DNA of 51,870 nt, from the NCBI GenBank assembly GCA_028281605.1, contig JANQJO010000104.1, forward strand, positions 1 through 51,870. Direction: 5' to 3'. The translations under genes and the position numbers were made by a program. The stretch comes from Pseudomonadales bacterium. GTDB taxonomy: Bacteria > Pseudomonadota > Gammaproteobacteria > Pseudomonadales > JANQJO01. The stretch's first letter is position 1, and each line of letters begins with the position of its first letter. This document shows positions 11,422 to 20,485 of this stretch, in pieces. The notes beneath the pieces were generated by a model. The model searched no databases, was not told the origin of the DNA, and saw only the letters and a program-made list of their open reading frames with translations.

Positions 11422-12105
11422 CTATACACTACATACACCCATAATCTGCCCAAGCAAATCTTGATTAATTTGGTCAGCACTACGTAAGAACGAACACCGC
11501 ATACACTCTATTTTAATCCAACTTTTATGCTCAGTGTTTCCTATATACTCAAGCAACTTCTTATATACCAAACTGACTCTTTCTAAATACAAATAGGCCT
11601 GCTCATGAATATCTTCTTTTTCATCCATGTAAATTCTTTGCTGCTTTTGCAAAACCAACTCTTTAGATACACTCAAGGGCACATCTAAAAAAAAAGTTAT
11701 ATCAGGCCTAGGCATACCAAACACTTCATACTCCAAACACTCCAACCATTGGCAAAACTCAGGCATTTTTTCTTCAGGTAATTTGGCACACTGGTGGGCA
11801 ATATTGGAATCAACATAACGATCACAAATCACATACAAACCATTATTTAAATCATTCTGCAGAGCTTGTTTTTGTTCAAAGCGATCACCTGCAAACAAAA
11901 TCGCAGCCAACTTCGGATGCACCTGCTCAAGTGAGCCAAACTCACCCCGAAGAAAAGCCCCAATTTCTTTGCCAAAAAAAGTCGTTTGATAATTCGGGAA
12001 ACTGTAGAGCTTGGCAGAAACACCCTTGGCCAGCAGCCGCTTTAACAACAACTGCGCTTGAGTCCCTTTACCGCTGCCATCAATGCCTTCAATGGTAATC
12101 AACAT
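11422..12105 (-). CDS. tmk: Thymidylate kinase, unusual subtype
   Basis: About 227 aa from the ATG at 12105; a TTG at 12114 would add three residues. P-loop EGIDGSGKGTQ near the N-terminus, a substrate-binding segment SFPNYQTTFFGKEIGAFLRGEFG in two parts, the DR(Y/F) motif in VICDRYVDSNIAHQ, and TFFLDVPL. It phosphorylates dTMP to dTDP. Two points differ from the standard gammaproteobacterial gene: the sequence reads unlike E. coli Tmk (for example the GKGTQ P-loop and FxxGEFG segment), and holB does not follow. It could be a displaced or second tmk. nfuA lies directly upstream (18 bp) on the same strand. Confidence 0.85.
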   Translation of the reverse strand: MLITIEGIDGSGKGTQAQLLLKRLLAKGVSAKLYSFPNYQTTFFGKEIGAFLRGEFGSLEQVHPKLAAILFAGDRFEQKQALQNDLNNGLYVICDRYVDSNIAHQCAKLPEEKMPEFCQWLECLEYEVFGMPRPDITFFLDVPLSVSKELVLQKQQRIYMDEKEDIHEQAYLYLERVSLVYKKLLEYIGNTEHKSWIKIECMRCSFLRSADQINQDLLGQIMGVCSV

Positions 12106-12123
12106 AACAAGCAACAGCTCTAC

Positions 12124-12717
12124 TTAATAGTAAGCATGGTCCGTATTAGAATGGTCTGTAATATCTTTCACACGCTTAAGACCAGGCACCTGACCAACCA
12201 GAGACTTTTCAACCCCTTGTTTGAGCGTAATATCAACAGCCGCACACCCCTGACAACCACCCCCAAAACGCAATACAGCTGTTTCTCCATCATCGACCAG
12301 CTCAACCAAAGACACCTGCCCTCCATGCGACGCCAAAGATGGATTGACTTCTGAATACAGAATATAATTAATTCTCTCCTCAATAGAAGCATCTTCCCCT
12401 ACACGCGGAACCTTGGACTTAGGCGCCCGAAAAGTCAACTGGCCACCCATACGTTCCTTCGCATAGTCAATCACCGCATCCTCTAAGTACGGTACACTAC
12501 TGGATTCTATCCACGCTGTAAACTCACCACAATTCTGAGCCAAATCCTCCTCTTCTTGTTCGTTTTTTGCACAGTATGCCATACAACACTCGGCATAAGG
12601 GGTCCCAGGTTGTTCTACGAATATTCTAACCCCCATAGCAGCACTCTCTTGCTTATCTAAAAGCTCTTGAAGATAAGATCGAGCTGACTCTGTAATCGTA
12701 ATATACTGCTCTGTCAT
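12124..12717 (-). CDS. nfuA: Fe-S biogenesis protein NfuA
   Basis: 197 aa. The N-terminal part is a degenerate A-type scaffold domain ([29 protein letters not shown]). The C-terminal part is an Nfu domain with [16 protein letters not shown] and the cluster-binding CxxC in [15 protein letters not shown]. It binds a 4Fe-4S cluster at a dimer interface and delivers it to target enzymes, notably under oxidative or iron stress. Length and both domains match the family. It is the first of the nfuA-tmk pair on the minus strand. Fe-S consumers in the window include the Rsx complex and Nth. Confidence 0.95.
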   Translation of the reverse strand: MTEQYITITESARSYLQELLDKQESAAMGVRIFVEQPGTPYAECCMAYCAKNEQEEEDLAQNCGEFTAWIESSSVPYLEDAVIDYAKERMGGQLTFRAPKSKVPRVGEDASIEERINYILYSEVNPSLASHGGQVSLVELVDDGETAVLRFGGGCQGCAAVDITLKQGVEKSLVGQVPGLKRVKDITDHSNTDHAYY

Positions 12718-12815
12718 GCTAACATTGCTCCATCACTCAAACTACTCAATCACCAACCACTCGAAACCATCACGACGGTGACATTGTATGCTTAATTTGG
12801 AAGCCGTCAAACGAT

Positions 12816-15023
12816 TTATTTTCGTCGCAACACCATATACACACCACTCCGACACAAAATTAACCATCTTTGTTGAGGCCAATTAATGTCGAACTCTTGC
12901 AAGTGAACGAAAAAACGATCAGGCTCTGGAGATAATTCTTTAAGCATAATGTCATCACCACAATCATCTACCAAAAGCAACTCTAACTGCAAATGCTTAC
13001 AAACCAGCGCTATCAACTCATGCTCATTACTAGGATTACAATGAAAGGGACTTTTCTCCAATAACAGCCTCAGCACTTCCGTACAAACCTTCTGAAAAGG
13101 AGTCTCGAAAAACAATGCACCAGCTTTATTGAACTTAATCACAGATTTCTTTCGCAAAAAACGTGTTAATTGAAATCTAAAATTTGTTAATTTTTGACTA
13201 CATACTTGCTCAATACGATTTAACAATAGCGAAGGATGTAACCGACTCAACACATAAATCCAAAGCGCACGCTCATATCCACAGCCATCTTCTGAAAAGA
13301 CATTATAAACAACATATTCGGATAATTCAGCCACAATTTTTTGATAATCTCTTTCAGGTGCATCAGCTTCATCAAGCTGCTCCAATAACTGCTCATACTG
13401 CTGATAACGCTTTTTTTGTTTAAAAGCAACTTCATATTTTTCCTCAAAAACTTCTTCTTTCGTAAACTCTTGCACTGAATCACCTTCAACCATACTTGAA
13501 ACCACACCTTGCAAAAAGCCCGTTCTGCCTGAACCTTTTCCTGTTCCTCGTTCCTCTTGCTGTTTGGGCTGATTGGATAACAAAGGACGATTATCTTTAG
13601 TCGGCGCAATACCCATAAAGGCTGCACCACCAAAAGCACCGGCCATGCTTGCTTGCATACCAGCCAGCTTATTCATCAAATCGGTGCCTCTTTGCATACG
13701 CTCTTTCCAAATCTGATAATCTTCTTGCTGCTGACGAAAAGCGCTGTTCTTTTCTGCAACCGTGTCTTTAACAGATTCTTCTGCAGCTCCTTCCTGACTT
13801 GGCTGCTCACCTTCTGCCACTGACTCTGCTTGTTGAGCGTCCGCTTGGGTGCTTTCTTGAACCGCCTCAACAGCAATTGTATCGCTTTCAGCCGCATTTT
13901 TCTGTTGCGCTTCCCAATACTCTAATACTTTTTGCTGTCTGTCTGAACCGCCACCTGAATGATCAAAATTTAGACCTGTTTCACGACCAACACTTTCACC
14001 TGACTGGCTTTGATCATGATGTTCCAAATATTCACCCACCTCCGTTTCCATTGCGTCCATGAAAGCCATTTCATCTGACACTTGCTCAGAGAGCTGTTCT
14101 GAGTGACTCTCCCTATCCAAAGCTTCCTCAGCACTACTCGCCAACACAGTATCATCACCCATAATAACGGCCTGTTCTTTTTGAGCAGACCAATACTCTA
14201 AAACTCTTTCTATACGATCAGAACTATTTTGGTTGGAATCACCCGAGTCCGTAGAACTTTGTGTGGCGCTTTCACTGTTATTGACTCTTTCATCTGTTTC
14301 CAAATACTCACCTGCATCGGCTTCCAAAGCATCTAAAAATGCTGTCTCTTCCGATATTTCCTCTGCAAGCGCATTGGTATTCGTTTGCTCCTCAAATCGT
14401 GCTTCCTCTTCAGTATTTCGATTTTCTTCTGCGGCATCCTCTGCACAATCGACAAGGCTACTTTCCTGAGCTGAATTATCCAGCCCTTCCTGTTTAGCAG
14501 CCCAATAATCCAATACTCTCTCCACACCATCAGAGCCACCCTCACCAAAATCACCCGTATTTGACGTATGTTGCCTCAATTCACCTTTGACCATTTGATC
14601 ACTGTCATCTAACTGCTCCCGAGCTTCTCCCTCTAAACTATCAAGAAAGCTCATATCGTCATACACCGCCTCAGACAACTCTGTAGCAACCGTATCTTCT
14701 GATGAATGTCCACCCTCCGCTCTTTCTTCTGCTCGCATATCATTCATGTGTTCTGATTTAATTTCTGTGGAAGCAGAATCATTTTGATTTTCAGCAATCT
14801 TTGCAGACCAATAATCTAAAATTTTATCTTTGCGATCGGATTGACCTTTACCTTCCCCAGAATGATTAGCACCCAAGTGATTTTGCGCATCACCTGCTTC
14901 TTCATTTGCTAATTGATCAAAATACTCAATATATTCCTGCGATTCAATCAGCTCAGAACTGGCATCCCCTTCAACACCTACCATCTCAGACCCAGTTTGA
15001 ACATTAACCACACCTGTTTCCAT
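12816..15023 (-). CDS. Large acidic protein with four repeated modules, unknown function
   Basis: 735 aa, not recognised. Residues 1-400 are very acidic, low in hydrophobics and built from four modules. Each pairs a short helix-like motif (28-47 degenerate; YDDMSFLDSLEGEA at 121; SEETAFLDALEADAGEYLE at 226; SDEMAFMDAMETEVGEYLE at 316) with a strongly conserved SDRxxxVL(D/E)YW(S/A)A(K/Q) motif (about 62, 164, 268, 360). Residues 430-510 form a helical/Gly-Ala linker. Residues 540-735 are folded-looking and include EDGCGYERALW, NEHELIALVCKHLQLELLLVDD and a terminal SGVYMVL. There is no signal peptide. It follows a lipoprotein gene by 39 bp on the same strand, suggesting a two-gene unit. An AGGTC lies about 9 bp before the ATG. 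Confidence 0.7.
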   Translation of the reverse strand: METGVVNVQTGSEMVGVEGDASSELIESQEYIEYFDQLANEEAGDAQNHLGANHSGEGKGQSDRKDKILDYWSAKIAENQNDSASTEIKSEHMNDMRAEERAEGGHSSEDTVATELSEAVYDDMSFLDSLEGEAREQLDDSDQMVKGELRQHTSNTGDFGEGGSDGVERVLDYWAAKQEGLDNSAQESSLVDCAEDAAEENRNTEEEARFEEQTNTNALAEEISEETAFLDALEADAGEYLETDERVNNSESATQSSTDSGDSNQNSSDRIERVLEYWSAQKEQAVIMGDDTVLASSAEEALDRESHSEQLSEQVSDEMAFMDAMETEVGEYLEHHDQSQSGESVGRETGLNFDHSGGGSDRQQKVLEYWEAQQKNAAESDTIAVEAVQESTQADAQQAESVAEGEQPSQEGAAEESVKDTVAEKNSAFRQQQEDYQIWKERMQRGTDLMNKLAGMQASMAGAFGGAAFMGIAPTKDNRPLLSNQPKQQEERGTGKGSGRTGFLQGVVSSMVEGDSVQEFTKEEVFEEKYEVAFKQKKRYQQYEQLLEQLDEADAPERDYQKIVAELSEYVVYNVFSEDGCGYERALWIYVLSRLHPSLLLNRIEQVCSQKLTNFRFQLTRFLRKKSVIKFNKAGALFFETPFQKVCTEVLRLLLEKSPFHCNPSNEHELIALVCKHLQLELLLVDDCGDDIMLKELSPEPDRFFVHLQEFDINWPQQRWLILCRSGVYMVLRRK

Positions 15024-15062
15024 AACAAAAGACCTATTTTATTAATTGATTTTTTTAATTTT

Positions 15063-16649
15063 TTACAATACAGCCTTCCAATTTAATATCACAGACCCTT
15101 GATGTAATGCTTGATTTTCACCTATCGTCCAAAAATCAATAAGATGCCGATCAGCCAACAAAGCAAATCGTTCAACTGAAAGACTTTTTGCTTTATTAGA
15201 GAAAATATTACTAGAATCAACTGCATCTTGATCATTAGCCAGATCAAAATTTGAGACAATCAATTTTGTAAAAAAACCATCTGCATCATCAGCATTTTCA
15301 ATAAACTGCATGTACTGTTGCCCTGTCTCGTCTGCAACCAAATATTTCAAGTTTGAATAAGAATCAAACACCTCAAAAGCTTGGTCCTCGCCCTTCTCCT
15401 CCATAACCAAGCAACTGACATCAAACTGCAAATCTCTAAACACGGCTGTACCTAAATCAGATACAACTTCAGAGCTCAATTTAATCAACTGCACTGTTTG
15501 CGCAGCAACATGTTCGACCCACACTTGCGCATTAACACGCTCCTGCAATTGGCTCACAATCAGATCTAGCCCTTCTATATTTGTATTTTGATTAAAATCT
15601 TCTAGATAAGCTTTTCTAGAATTATGATACGCCACTTGCACATCTGTTACATCTGACATTACAGCCATCTCACTTAAATACAGCTGATCATTAGCTGTAT
15701 CTTCCAACATCCAATTAATTTCCTCTAACATAGAAAACTCAATCTCATTCTTAATACTTGGAAAACTGATCTTATTAAATACCGTTTTCTGCAGCGCTTC
15801 AGGGTTTTCTATGAGCACTCCCCCTTCTTGTACTTCCCCCAGTTCATCAGTTTGCTCATCTATCCCCGATAAATACACCATAGTATCCTTAAAAAAAGGC
15901 AACTGTGTTATATGAGCCTGCAACATCGTAAACCTCTTTTCCAATGCAGGTAAATACAGACGCAAATGTTCTTTCAACTGAGAAAAAGAGGAAAATTCTG
16001 TCCTATCCTTTTCAGAAACAGTATCAAACACAACAGCATCATGCTTTAGAGAACCTTTTAATTGCACCATCTGGTCTGACAAACTGTATTGAAAATCAGA
16101 AATTGAAATCAATCTGTTTTCAAGGTCTGCCTGTATGGTATAGCTAAGAGGGTATTCAGGTATGACTTGATGAGAATCTTTAAGATGACAAAAATTCATA
16201 TCATATGTATTATTGGCGCTAGAACTCTGCTCAATACTAACAATATGAGCAAATTTTTTCTTAGAAGACTTTTGCAGATGTGTCTTTTGCAGTAGGTCAT
16301 GTTCAGAAAAAGACAGCAAACTTGTTAAATTAAGGTTTAATGCTGTATGCTCTTGTTTAAGAGCAGCTTCATGAGACCTTACTCCCAACAATATCCAAGT
16401 CCCTACCATCTTATCATCAAGCCGTTGCTTTACAGACTGAGTCGTTTGTACCTGTTCTCCTACTCGAATTTGCTCAACTCGAACTTGCTCAAACAGTTGC
16501 TCCTCCTGCTCTATAACATCATAAATAGAATGCAAACCAGAAGCAGAATCGGTCGCTTTATAATCACCACAGCCTTGTAAAAACCACAGCAAAATACCCA
16601 TATACGATATGGGTATTTTGTTGAAAAGAAAAGCGACTTTTTTTATCAT
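15063..16649 (-). CDS. Predicted lipoprotein, unknown function
   Basis: 528 aa, not recognised. The N-terminus has Lys residues, a hydrophobic stretch and a lipobox FLQGC with Cys27, predicting a lipid-anchored envelope protein. The body is about 500 polar residues without membrane segments and without motifs I know. It includes an early Gln/Glu/Val-rich helical stretch (EQEEQLFEQVRVEQIRVGEQVQ, in two overlapping pieces) and a later mixed alpha/beta region. The ribosome site is weak, and a 31-bp near-perfect palindrome covers codons about 10-20. It is upstream of the repeat protein gene (39 bp gap) on the minus strand and divergent from the CFA-like gene. Confidence 0.65.
   Translation of the reverse strand: MIKKVAFLFNKIPISYMGILLWFLQGCGDYKATDSASGLHSIYDVIEQEEQLFEQVRVEQIRVGEQVQTTQSVKQRLDDKMVGTWILLGVRSHEAALKQEHTALNLNLTSLLSFSEHDLLQKTHLQKSSKKKFAHIVSIEQSSSANNTYDMNFCHLKDSHQVIPEYPLSYTIQADLENRLISISDFQYSLSDQMVQLKGSLKHDAVVFDTVSEKDRTEFSSFSQLKEHLRLYLPALEKRFTMLQAHITQLPFFKDTMVYLSGIDEQTDELGEVQEGGVLIENPEALQKTVFNKISFPSIKNEIEFSMLEEINWMLEDTANDQLYLSEMAVMSDVTDVQVAYHNSRKAYLEDFNQNTNIEGLDLIVSQLQERVNAQVWVEHVAAQTVQLIKLSSEVVSDLGTAVFRDLQFDVSCLVMEEKGEDQAFEVFDSYSNLKYLVADETGQQYMQFIENADDADGFFTKLIVSNFDLANDQDAVDSSNIFSNKAKSLSVERFALLADRHLIDFWTIGENQALHQGSVILNWKAVL
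16590..16620 (-). promoter_or_regulatory. 31-bp palindrome in the signal-peptide codons of the lipoprotein gene
   Basis: Arms CAAAATACCCATAT and ATATGGGTATTTTG are perfect 14-bp inverses around a 3-base loop. In the mRNA they would form a hairpin about 30-60 nt after the start codon. Any regulatory role is inferred. Confidence 0.6.
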
Positions 16650-16777
16650 CCAATAAACTTAAGGCTGTTGTTCTGATTTGGCTCTTTACAATATTCTACC
16701 CCTATAGGACTTATTCTTTTAGAGAGCTATTGTCACAGCCTGTTTAAATACGGTTAACAAAAAAAGAAATAATTTTC

Positions 16778-16796
16778 ACAGACGAAGTCTGTTTTT
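16778..16796 (+). terminator. Short hairpin followed by T run in the divergent intergenic region
   Basis: ACAGAC-GAA-GTCTGT followed by TTTTC. It is shaped like a small intrinsic terminator on the + strand, though no + gene precedes it. It may limit stray transcription towards the CFA-like gene or be incidental. Confidence 0.3.
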
Positions 16797-16828
16797 CAAA
16801 AAGAGACCAAGCTTCTTAGCTAACAGAT

Positions 16829-16837
16829 TGATATAAT
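16829..16837 (+). promoter_or_regulatory. Extended -10 promoter candidate for the CFA-like gene
   Basis: TGATATAAT is an extended -10 element about 50 bp before the ATG at 16887. No good -35 hexamer stands at the usual distance. Confidence 0.4.
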
Positions 16838-16886
16838 AATGCAAGAATCATGGTGTGATTTACGTTAACAGCCACAAGGATATAAG

Positions 16887-18194
16887 ATGCACAAACCATT
16901 GAACCAATCTGATAATGATTTGATATCAAACGCACAAAACCATAAAAATACAGCTCAACCAAAGTCTGGCTCTAAAGCTTCCCAGTTAAAATCTTTATTT
17001 ATGTCAACCATGTCTACTTTTCCGTGGCAAATAGATATCAAGGATTGGGAAGGCAATCAGTACTCAGCAGGGCAAGGTAAACCTCATTGGCGAAACTTAC
17101 CCATGCACATGCACATTAAAACTGAGCGAGCAGGCAAGCTATTAATGTCTCTGCGTGCCTTACCCTACTTAGATGCCTTCCTCGCAGGAGAAGTCGATTT
17201 CAGTGGCAATCTTTTCTTATTAGCTGAAATTCGCAATTACGTGCAAATGAATATGAGCAAATCAGAATTTTTTCTTCACCTCTTATCCAACTACTCTTTT
17301 CAAACGATCAAGCGAGCACAAGTTAACGTCAAAAGTCACTATGACATTTCTCAAGAAGCCCTAAACATTTACTTAGATAAAATGTACATGTCGTACTCTT
17401 GCGGTATGTGGGAAAAACCCACTGACCTTAATATGACAGACTTATTAATCATAGGAAAAAGTGCAACAGACCCCTTTGATTCTTTGGAAAAATCACATTG
17501 GCGCAAATATAAGGATGCCGTTGACTTTATTCAACCAGCTGAAGGAGAAACTTTGCTGGATGTAGGATGTGGTTATGGTGGACAACTGGTTGTTGCTTTA
17601 GAAAACCAACCATTTGGAAAAGTCGTTGGCTGGACCCATTCCAACAATCAAGTCACACAAGGCAAGCACTATCTACAAGCGTTTAACAAATCACAATATG
17701 AACTCAATGAAGGTGACTATCGACAAGATAATCGCGTTTTCGACCACATCACTTCCACAGGCATGGTCAGTCATGTAGGCCCTAGAGGGCTCATCCCTTA
17801 TGTAAAAAATATTCGCAAGCGCATCAAAAAAGGAGGGCGCTATGTACATCACGCTTTAATGATACCAGCACCTCATACGCCAATGGATAAAGAAGTCGGT
17901 ATTGCTTTTAATAAAAAATATGTATGGCCAGGCTTTCATTGGTTTACAATAGGTGAACATATAAAAGCTTTAGAGCAACATGGTTTTGAAGTGGCTAAAA
18001 TGACTAATTTATCTCAGCACTATACCAAAACCACAGCTGCTTGGTATGAGCGCATGATGTCACAAAAGAGTAAAATGGTAGAACTCATTGGAGAACAAAC
18101 TTTTAGAGCCTGGCAAATCTACTTAGCTGGCAGCAGTGGTGCCTTACACAATAAAAAGGTTCACGTTTACCGTATTTACTGTGAAGCCATATAA
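16887..18194 (+). CDS. Cyclopropane-fatty-acyl-phospholipid synthase-like methyltransferase
   Basis: 435 aa. The C-terminal two thirds show the CFA/mycolic-acid methyltransferase pattern: SHYDISQEALNIYLDKMY with MSYSCGMWE (substrate side), the SAM motif LLDVGCGYGGQL, GWTHSNNQV and a TGMVSHVGP active-site segment. The N-terminal extension (about 100 residues) is polar, then helical. CFA synthases methylenate cis double bonds of membrane phospholipids using SAM, often in stationary phase or acid stress. The canonical Ser-Glu-His of 'GMxEHVG' reads MVSHVG here, so the Glu is Ser, and activity or substrate may differ from E. coli Cfa. It is monocistronic by context. Confidence 0.8.
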   Translation: MHKPLNQSDNDLISNAQNHKNTAQPKSGSKASQLKSLFMSTMSTFPWQIDIKDWEGNQYSAGQGKPHWRNLPMHMHIKTERAGKLLMSLRALPYLDAFLAGEVDFSGNLFLLAEIRNYVQMNMSKSEFFLHLLSNYSFQTIKRAQVNVKSHYDISQEALNIYLDKMYMSYSCGMWEKPTDLNMTDLLIIGKSATDPFDSLEKSHWRKYKDAVDFIQPAEGETLLDVGCGYGGQLVVALENQPFGKVVGWTHSNNQVTQGKHYLQAFNKSQYELNEGDYRQDNRVFDHITSTGMVSHVGPRGLIPYVKNIRKRIKKGGRYVHHALMIPAPHTPMDKEVGIAFNKKYVWPGFHWFTIGEHIKALEQHGFEVAKMTNLSQHYTKTTAAWYERMMSQKSKMVELIGEQTFRAWQIYLAGSSGALHNKKVHVYRIYCEAI

Positions 18195-18754
18195 GATTAT
18201 TACTATACCGTGTGTTGCTCTACAATGGTTTAGTCTATGCTGTGGCAAATCACAATATTTTTAGCTCCCAAAGTTTGAAATAACAAAGGAACGTGCACGT
18301 TCCAAACCTGCTCTTGCATAACACACTATATGTTGTGACTTAATGAATTTGTACACCGAAATAGGATAATCTAACCCCAACCGAAAGAAGATGACCTTAC
18401 GTCCGCCATCAAGCTTGGCTGATAAGCAGCCATTCCCAGCATTCACCATTTCACCAAATTCTTCTATTTGCAACACAACCGTCAACCCAAAACAAGCGCC
18501 CACGTCAACTTATTATTGCTTATTCACAGCTTAACCATAGAAAATACAAAAACTCATCTAAAGAAAATTCAAAAAGAACCAGTCATAATAGATTGAAAGA
18601 AAAAAGAATTTCTCACAATCTGCCTAGCAACACGCCTTTTAATATTATGGAACCCATACCTAGATGCGCTATAATAAGAACCTCATAGACTGTACACACT
18701 GACTTTAATCCCTCAAAAACCGTCATTAACCTTCATTCATTTTTTCAAATTCAC
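18195..18754. other. 560-bp intergenic stretch with an uncertain small frame and a 16-bp palindrome
   Basis: Between two + strand genes. A minus-strand frame 18261-18503 (80 codons, GTG start) reads fairly protein-like (NAGNGCLSAKLDGGRK, then SVYKFIKSQHIVCYARAG). It has two TAA codons right upstream, no ribosome site and codon use unlike its neighbours, so it may be a gene remnant. A perfect palindrome GGAACGTGCACGTTCC lies at 18288-18303. The remainder is AT-rich and should hold the panP promoter; no clear boxes were identified. Confidence 0.3.
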
Positions 18755-20422
18755 ATGACAAAGCATCATAAACCTGCTCAAGCAGATCTAGAAAATTTAC
18801 ACCGAATCTTCACTGTCGCAGAAGCTCCAAACTCTACATTAGGAAAAATAGAAGCAGATATTTCTCAAAATCTGGTCGGTTTTTTACAAGAACATATTGT
18901 CGCTGTAGAAAAAGACCTCATTGAACTCGAAAAAGACTTCTCTCAATCAAAAATCGATGAAAATCCAGTCTTTGTCTCCGAACAAGCCGACTTTTTGCTG
19001 AATAAACTAGTCGCCCATTCAGTCCATACCGCTTCACCCAGCTTTGTGGGACACATGACCTCAGCCGTACCTCATTTTATGCTGCCTTTATCTAAAATCA
19101 TGATCGCTCTTAATCAAAACATGGTCAAAATAGAAACCTCCAAAGCTTTTACCCCCCTAGAACGACAAGTCTTAGGTATGATGCACCGACTGATCTACGA
19201 AAAAACAGATACTTTTTATCAGCAATGGATGCACGATAAAGTTCATGCATTAGGGGCTTTCTGCTCAGGCGGAACAATCGCCAATATCACTGCCTTATGG
19301 GTGGCTCGTAATCATTCCTTTCCTCTAGATAATGACTTTGAAGGTATTCATCAAGAAGGAGTCTATCGAGCACTGCAACACTACAATTACCAAGGTGCAG
19401 CCATTTTGGTTTCACAGTTAGGACACTACTCTCTCAGCAAAGCAGCTGACCTTTTAGGGTTGGGACGCAAGGACATACACAGTATTCCAACCGACACTCA
19501 AGGCAAAATAAATATTCTCAAGCTTAAAGAAAAATGTGAAACACTCAAGCAAAAAAACTACAAAATAGTAGCCATTGTTGGCGTTGCAGGTACTTCAGAA
19601 ACCGGAAATGTAGATCCTTTAGAAAAACTAGCTGAGGTTGCTAAAGAGTATCAAGCTTTTTTTCATGTGGACGCAGCCTGGGGTGGACCCACTTTATTTT
19701 CAAAACGCTACAGAAAAATCCTCAAAGGCATCGAATTAGCAGACTCCGTGACCATTGATGCCCATAAACAACTTTACGTGCCCATGGGCGCAGGCATCGT
19801 CGTATTTCGTAATCCTCACTATGCACAAAGCATTGAACATCACGCTCAATATATTATTCGTAAAGGCTCAAAAGACTTAGGCAGTCACACACTAGAAGGT
19901 TCACGACCCGGTATGGCCATGTTAGTGCAATCCGGCTTAAAAATTATCGGTCGTAGAGGCTACGAAATACTGGTGGAACTGGGCATCGATAAAGCCAAAC
20001 GTTTTGCCAATATGATTATTCAAGAGACACACTTTGAATTGGTGACCAAGCCTGAATTAAACATATTAACTTACCGATACCTACCAAACAAAATCAAGCA
20101 ACTGCTACTAAAATCGAATCCAGAAAAAAGGAAACACATCAATGAGACCATGAACAAAGTAATTCGTTTAATACAAAAAACTCAACGGGCTCAAGGGAAA
20201 TTTTTTGTATCCAGAACACGTCTTAACGTGCCCCACTACGATAATCAGCCCATTGTCGTATTTAGGGTAGTTTTGGCAAACCCACTGACAACAGACGAAA
20301 TTTTAAGAAATATACTAGAAAACCAAAAACAGCTTAGCTGTCAGGAAATGATATCAAACTTAATACAATCGCTGTTACAAACAGAAAATACCAACCAAAA
20401 CTCAAAAAATTCCATCAAATAA
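18755..20422 (+). CDS. panP: PLP-dependent aspartate 1-decarboxylase PanP
   Basis: 555 aa. Group II decarboxylase fold. GAFCSGGTIANITALWVAR binds the PLP phosphate; the cofactor Asp lies in FHVDAAWGGP; the Schiff-base lysine is Lys338 in TIDAHKQLYVP. The N-terminus (HTASPSFVGHMTSAVPHFMLPL) is characteristic of the PanP family described in Vibrio, which makes beta-alanine from aspartate for pantothenate and CoA and replaces the pyruvoyl enzyme PanD. The substrate call rests on family resemblance; glutamate decarboxylase is the main alternative but has a different N-terminal signature. The gene is single and convergent with the H1-like gene. Confidence 0.85.
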   Translation: MTKHHKPAQADLENLHRIFTVAEAPNSTLGKIEADISQNLVGFLQEHIVAVEKDLIELEKDFSQSKIDENPVFVSEQADFLLNKLVAHSVHTASPSFVGHMTSAVPHFMLPLSKIMIALNQNMVKIETSKAFTPLERQVLGMMHRLIYEKTDTFYQQWMHDKVHALGAFCSGGTIANITALWVARNHSFPLDNDFEGIHQEGVYRALQHYNYQGAAILVSQLGHYSLSKAADLLGLGRKDIHSIPTDTQGKINILKLKEKCETLKQKNYKIVAIVGVAGTSETGNVDPLEKLAEVAKEYQAFFHVDAAWGGPTLFSKRYRKILKGIELADSVTIDAHKQLYVPMGAGIVVFRNPHYAQSIEHHAQYIIRKGSKDLGSHTLEGSRPGMAMLVQSGLKIIGRRGYEILVELGIDKAKRFANMIIQETHFELVTKPELNILTYRYLPNKIKQLLLKSNPEKRKHINETMNKVIRLIQKTQRAQGKFFVSRTRLNVPHYDNQPIVVFRVVLANPLTTDEILRNILENQKQLSCQEMISNLIQSLLQTENTNQNSKNSIK

Positions 20423-20424
20423 AA

Positions 20425-20464
20425 GACAAACCGCCCACTAACATAGCAAGCGGTTAAATTTATT
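20425..20464. terminator. Bidirectional terminator between panP and the H1-like gene
   Basis: The stem AACCGC / GCGGTT (20429-20434 and 20450-20455) lies between two convergent genes. On the minus strand the stem is followed by TGTCTTTTATTT and on the + strand by AAATTTATTTT, so the minus direction is the stronger candidate. Confidence 0.5.
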
Positions 20465-20485
20465 TTTACAGTAAACTTAGCTGGT

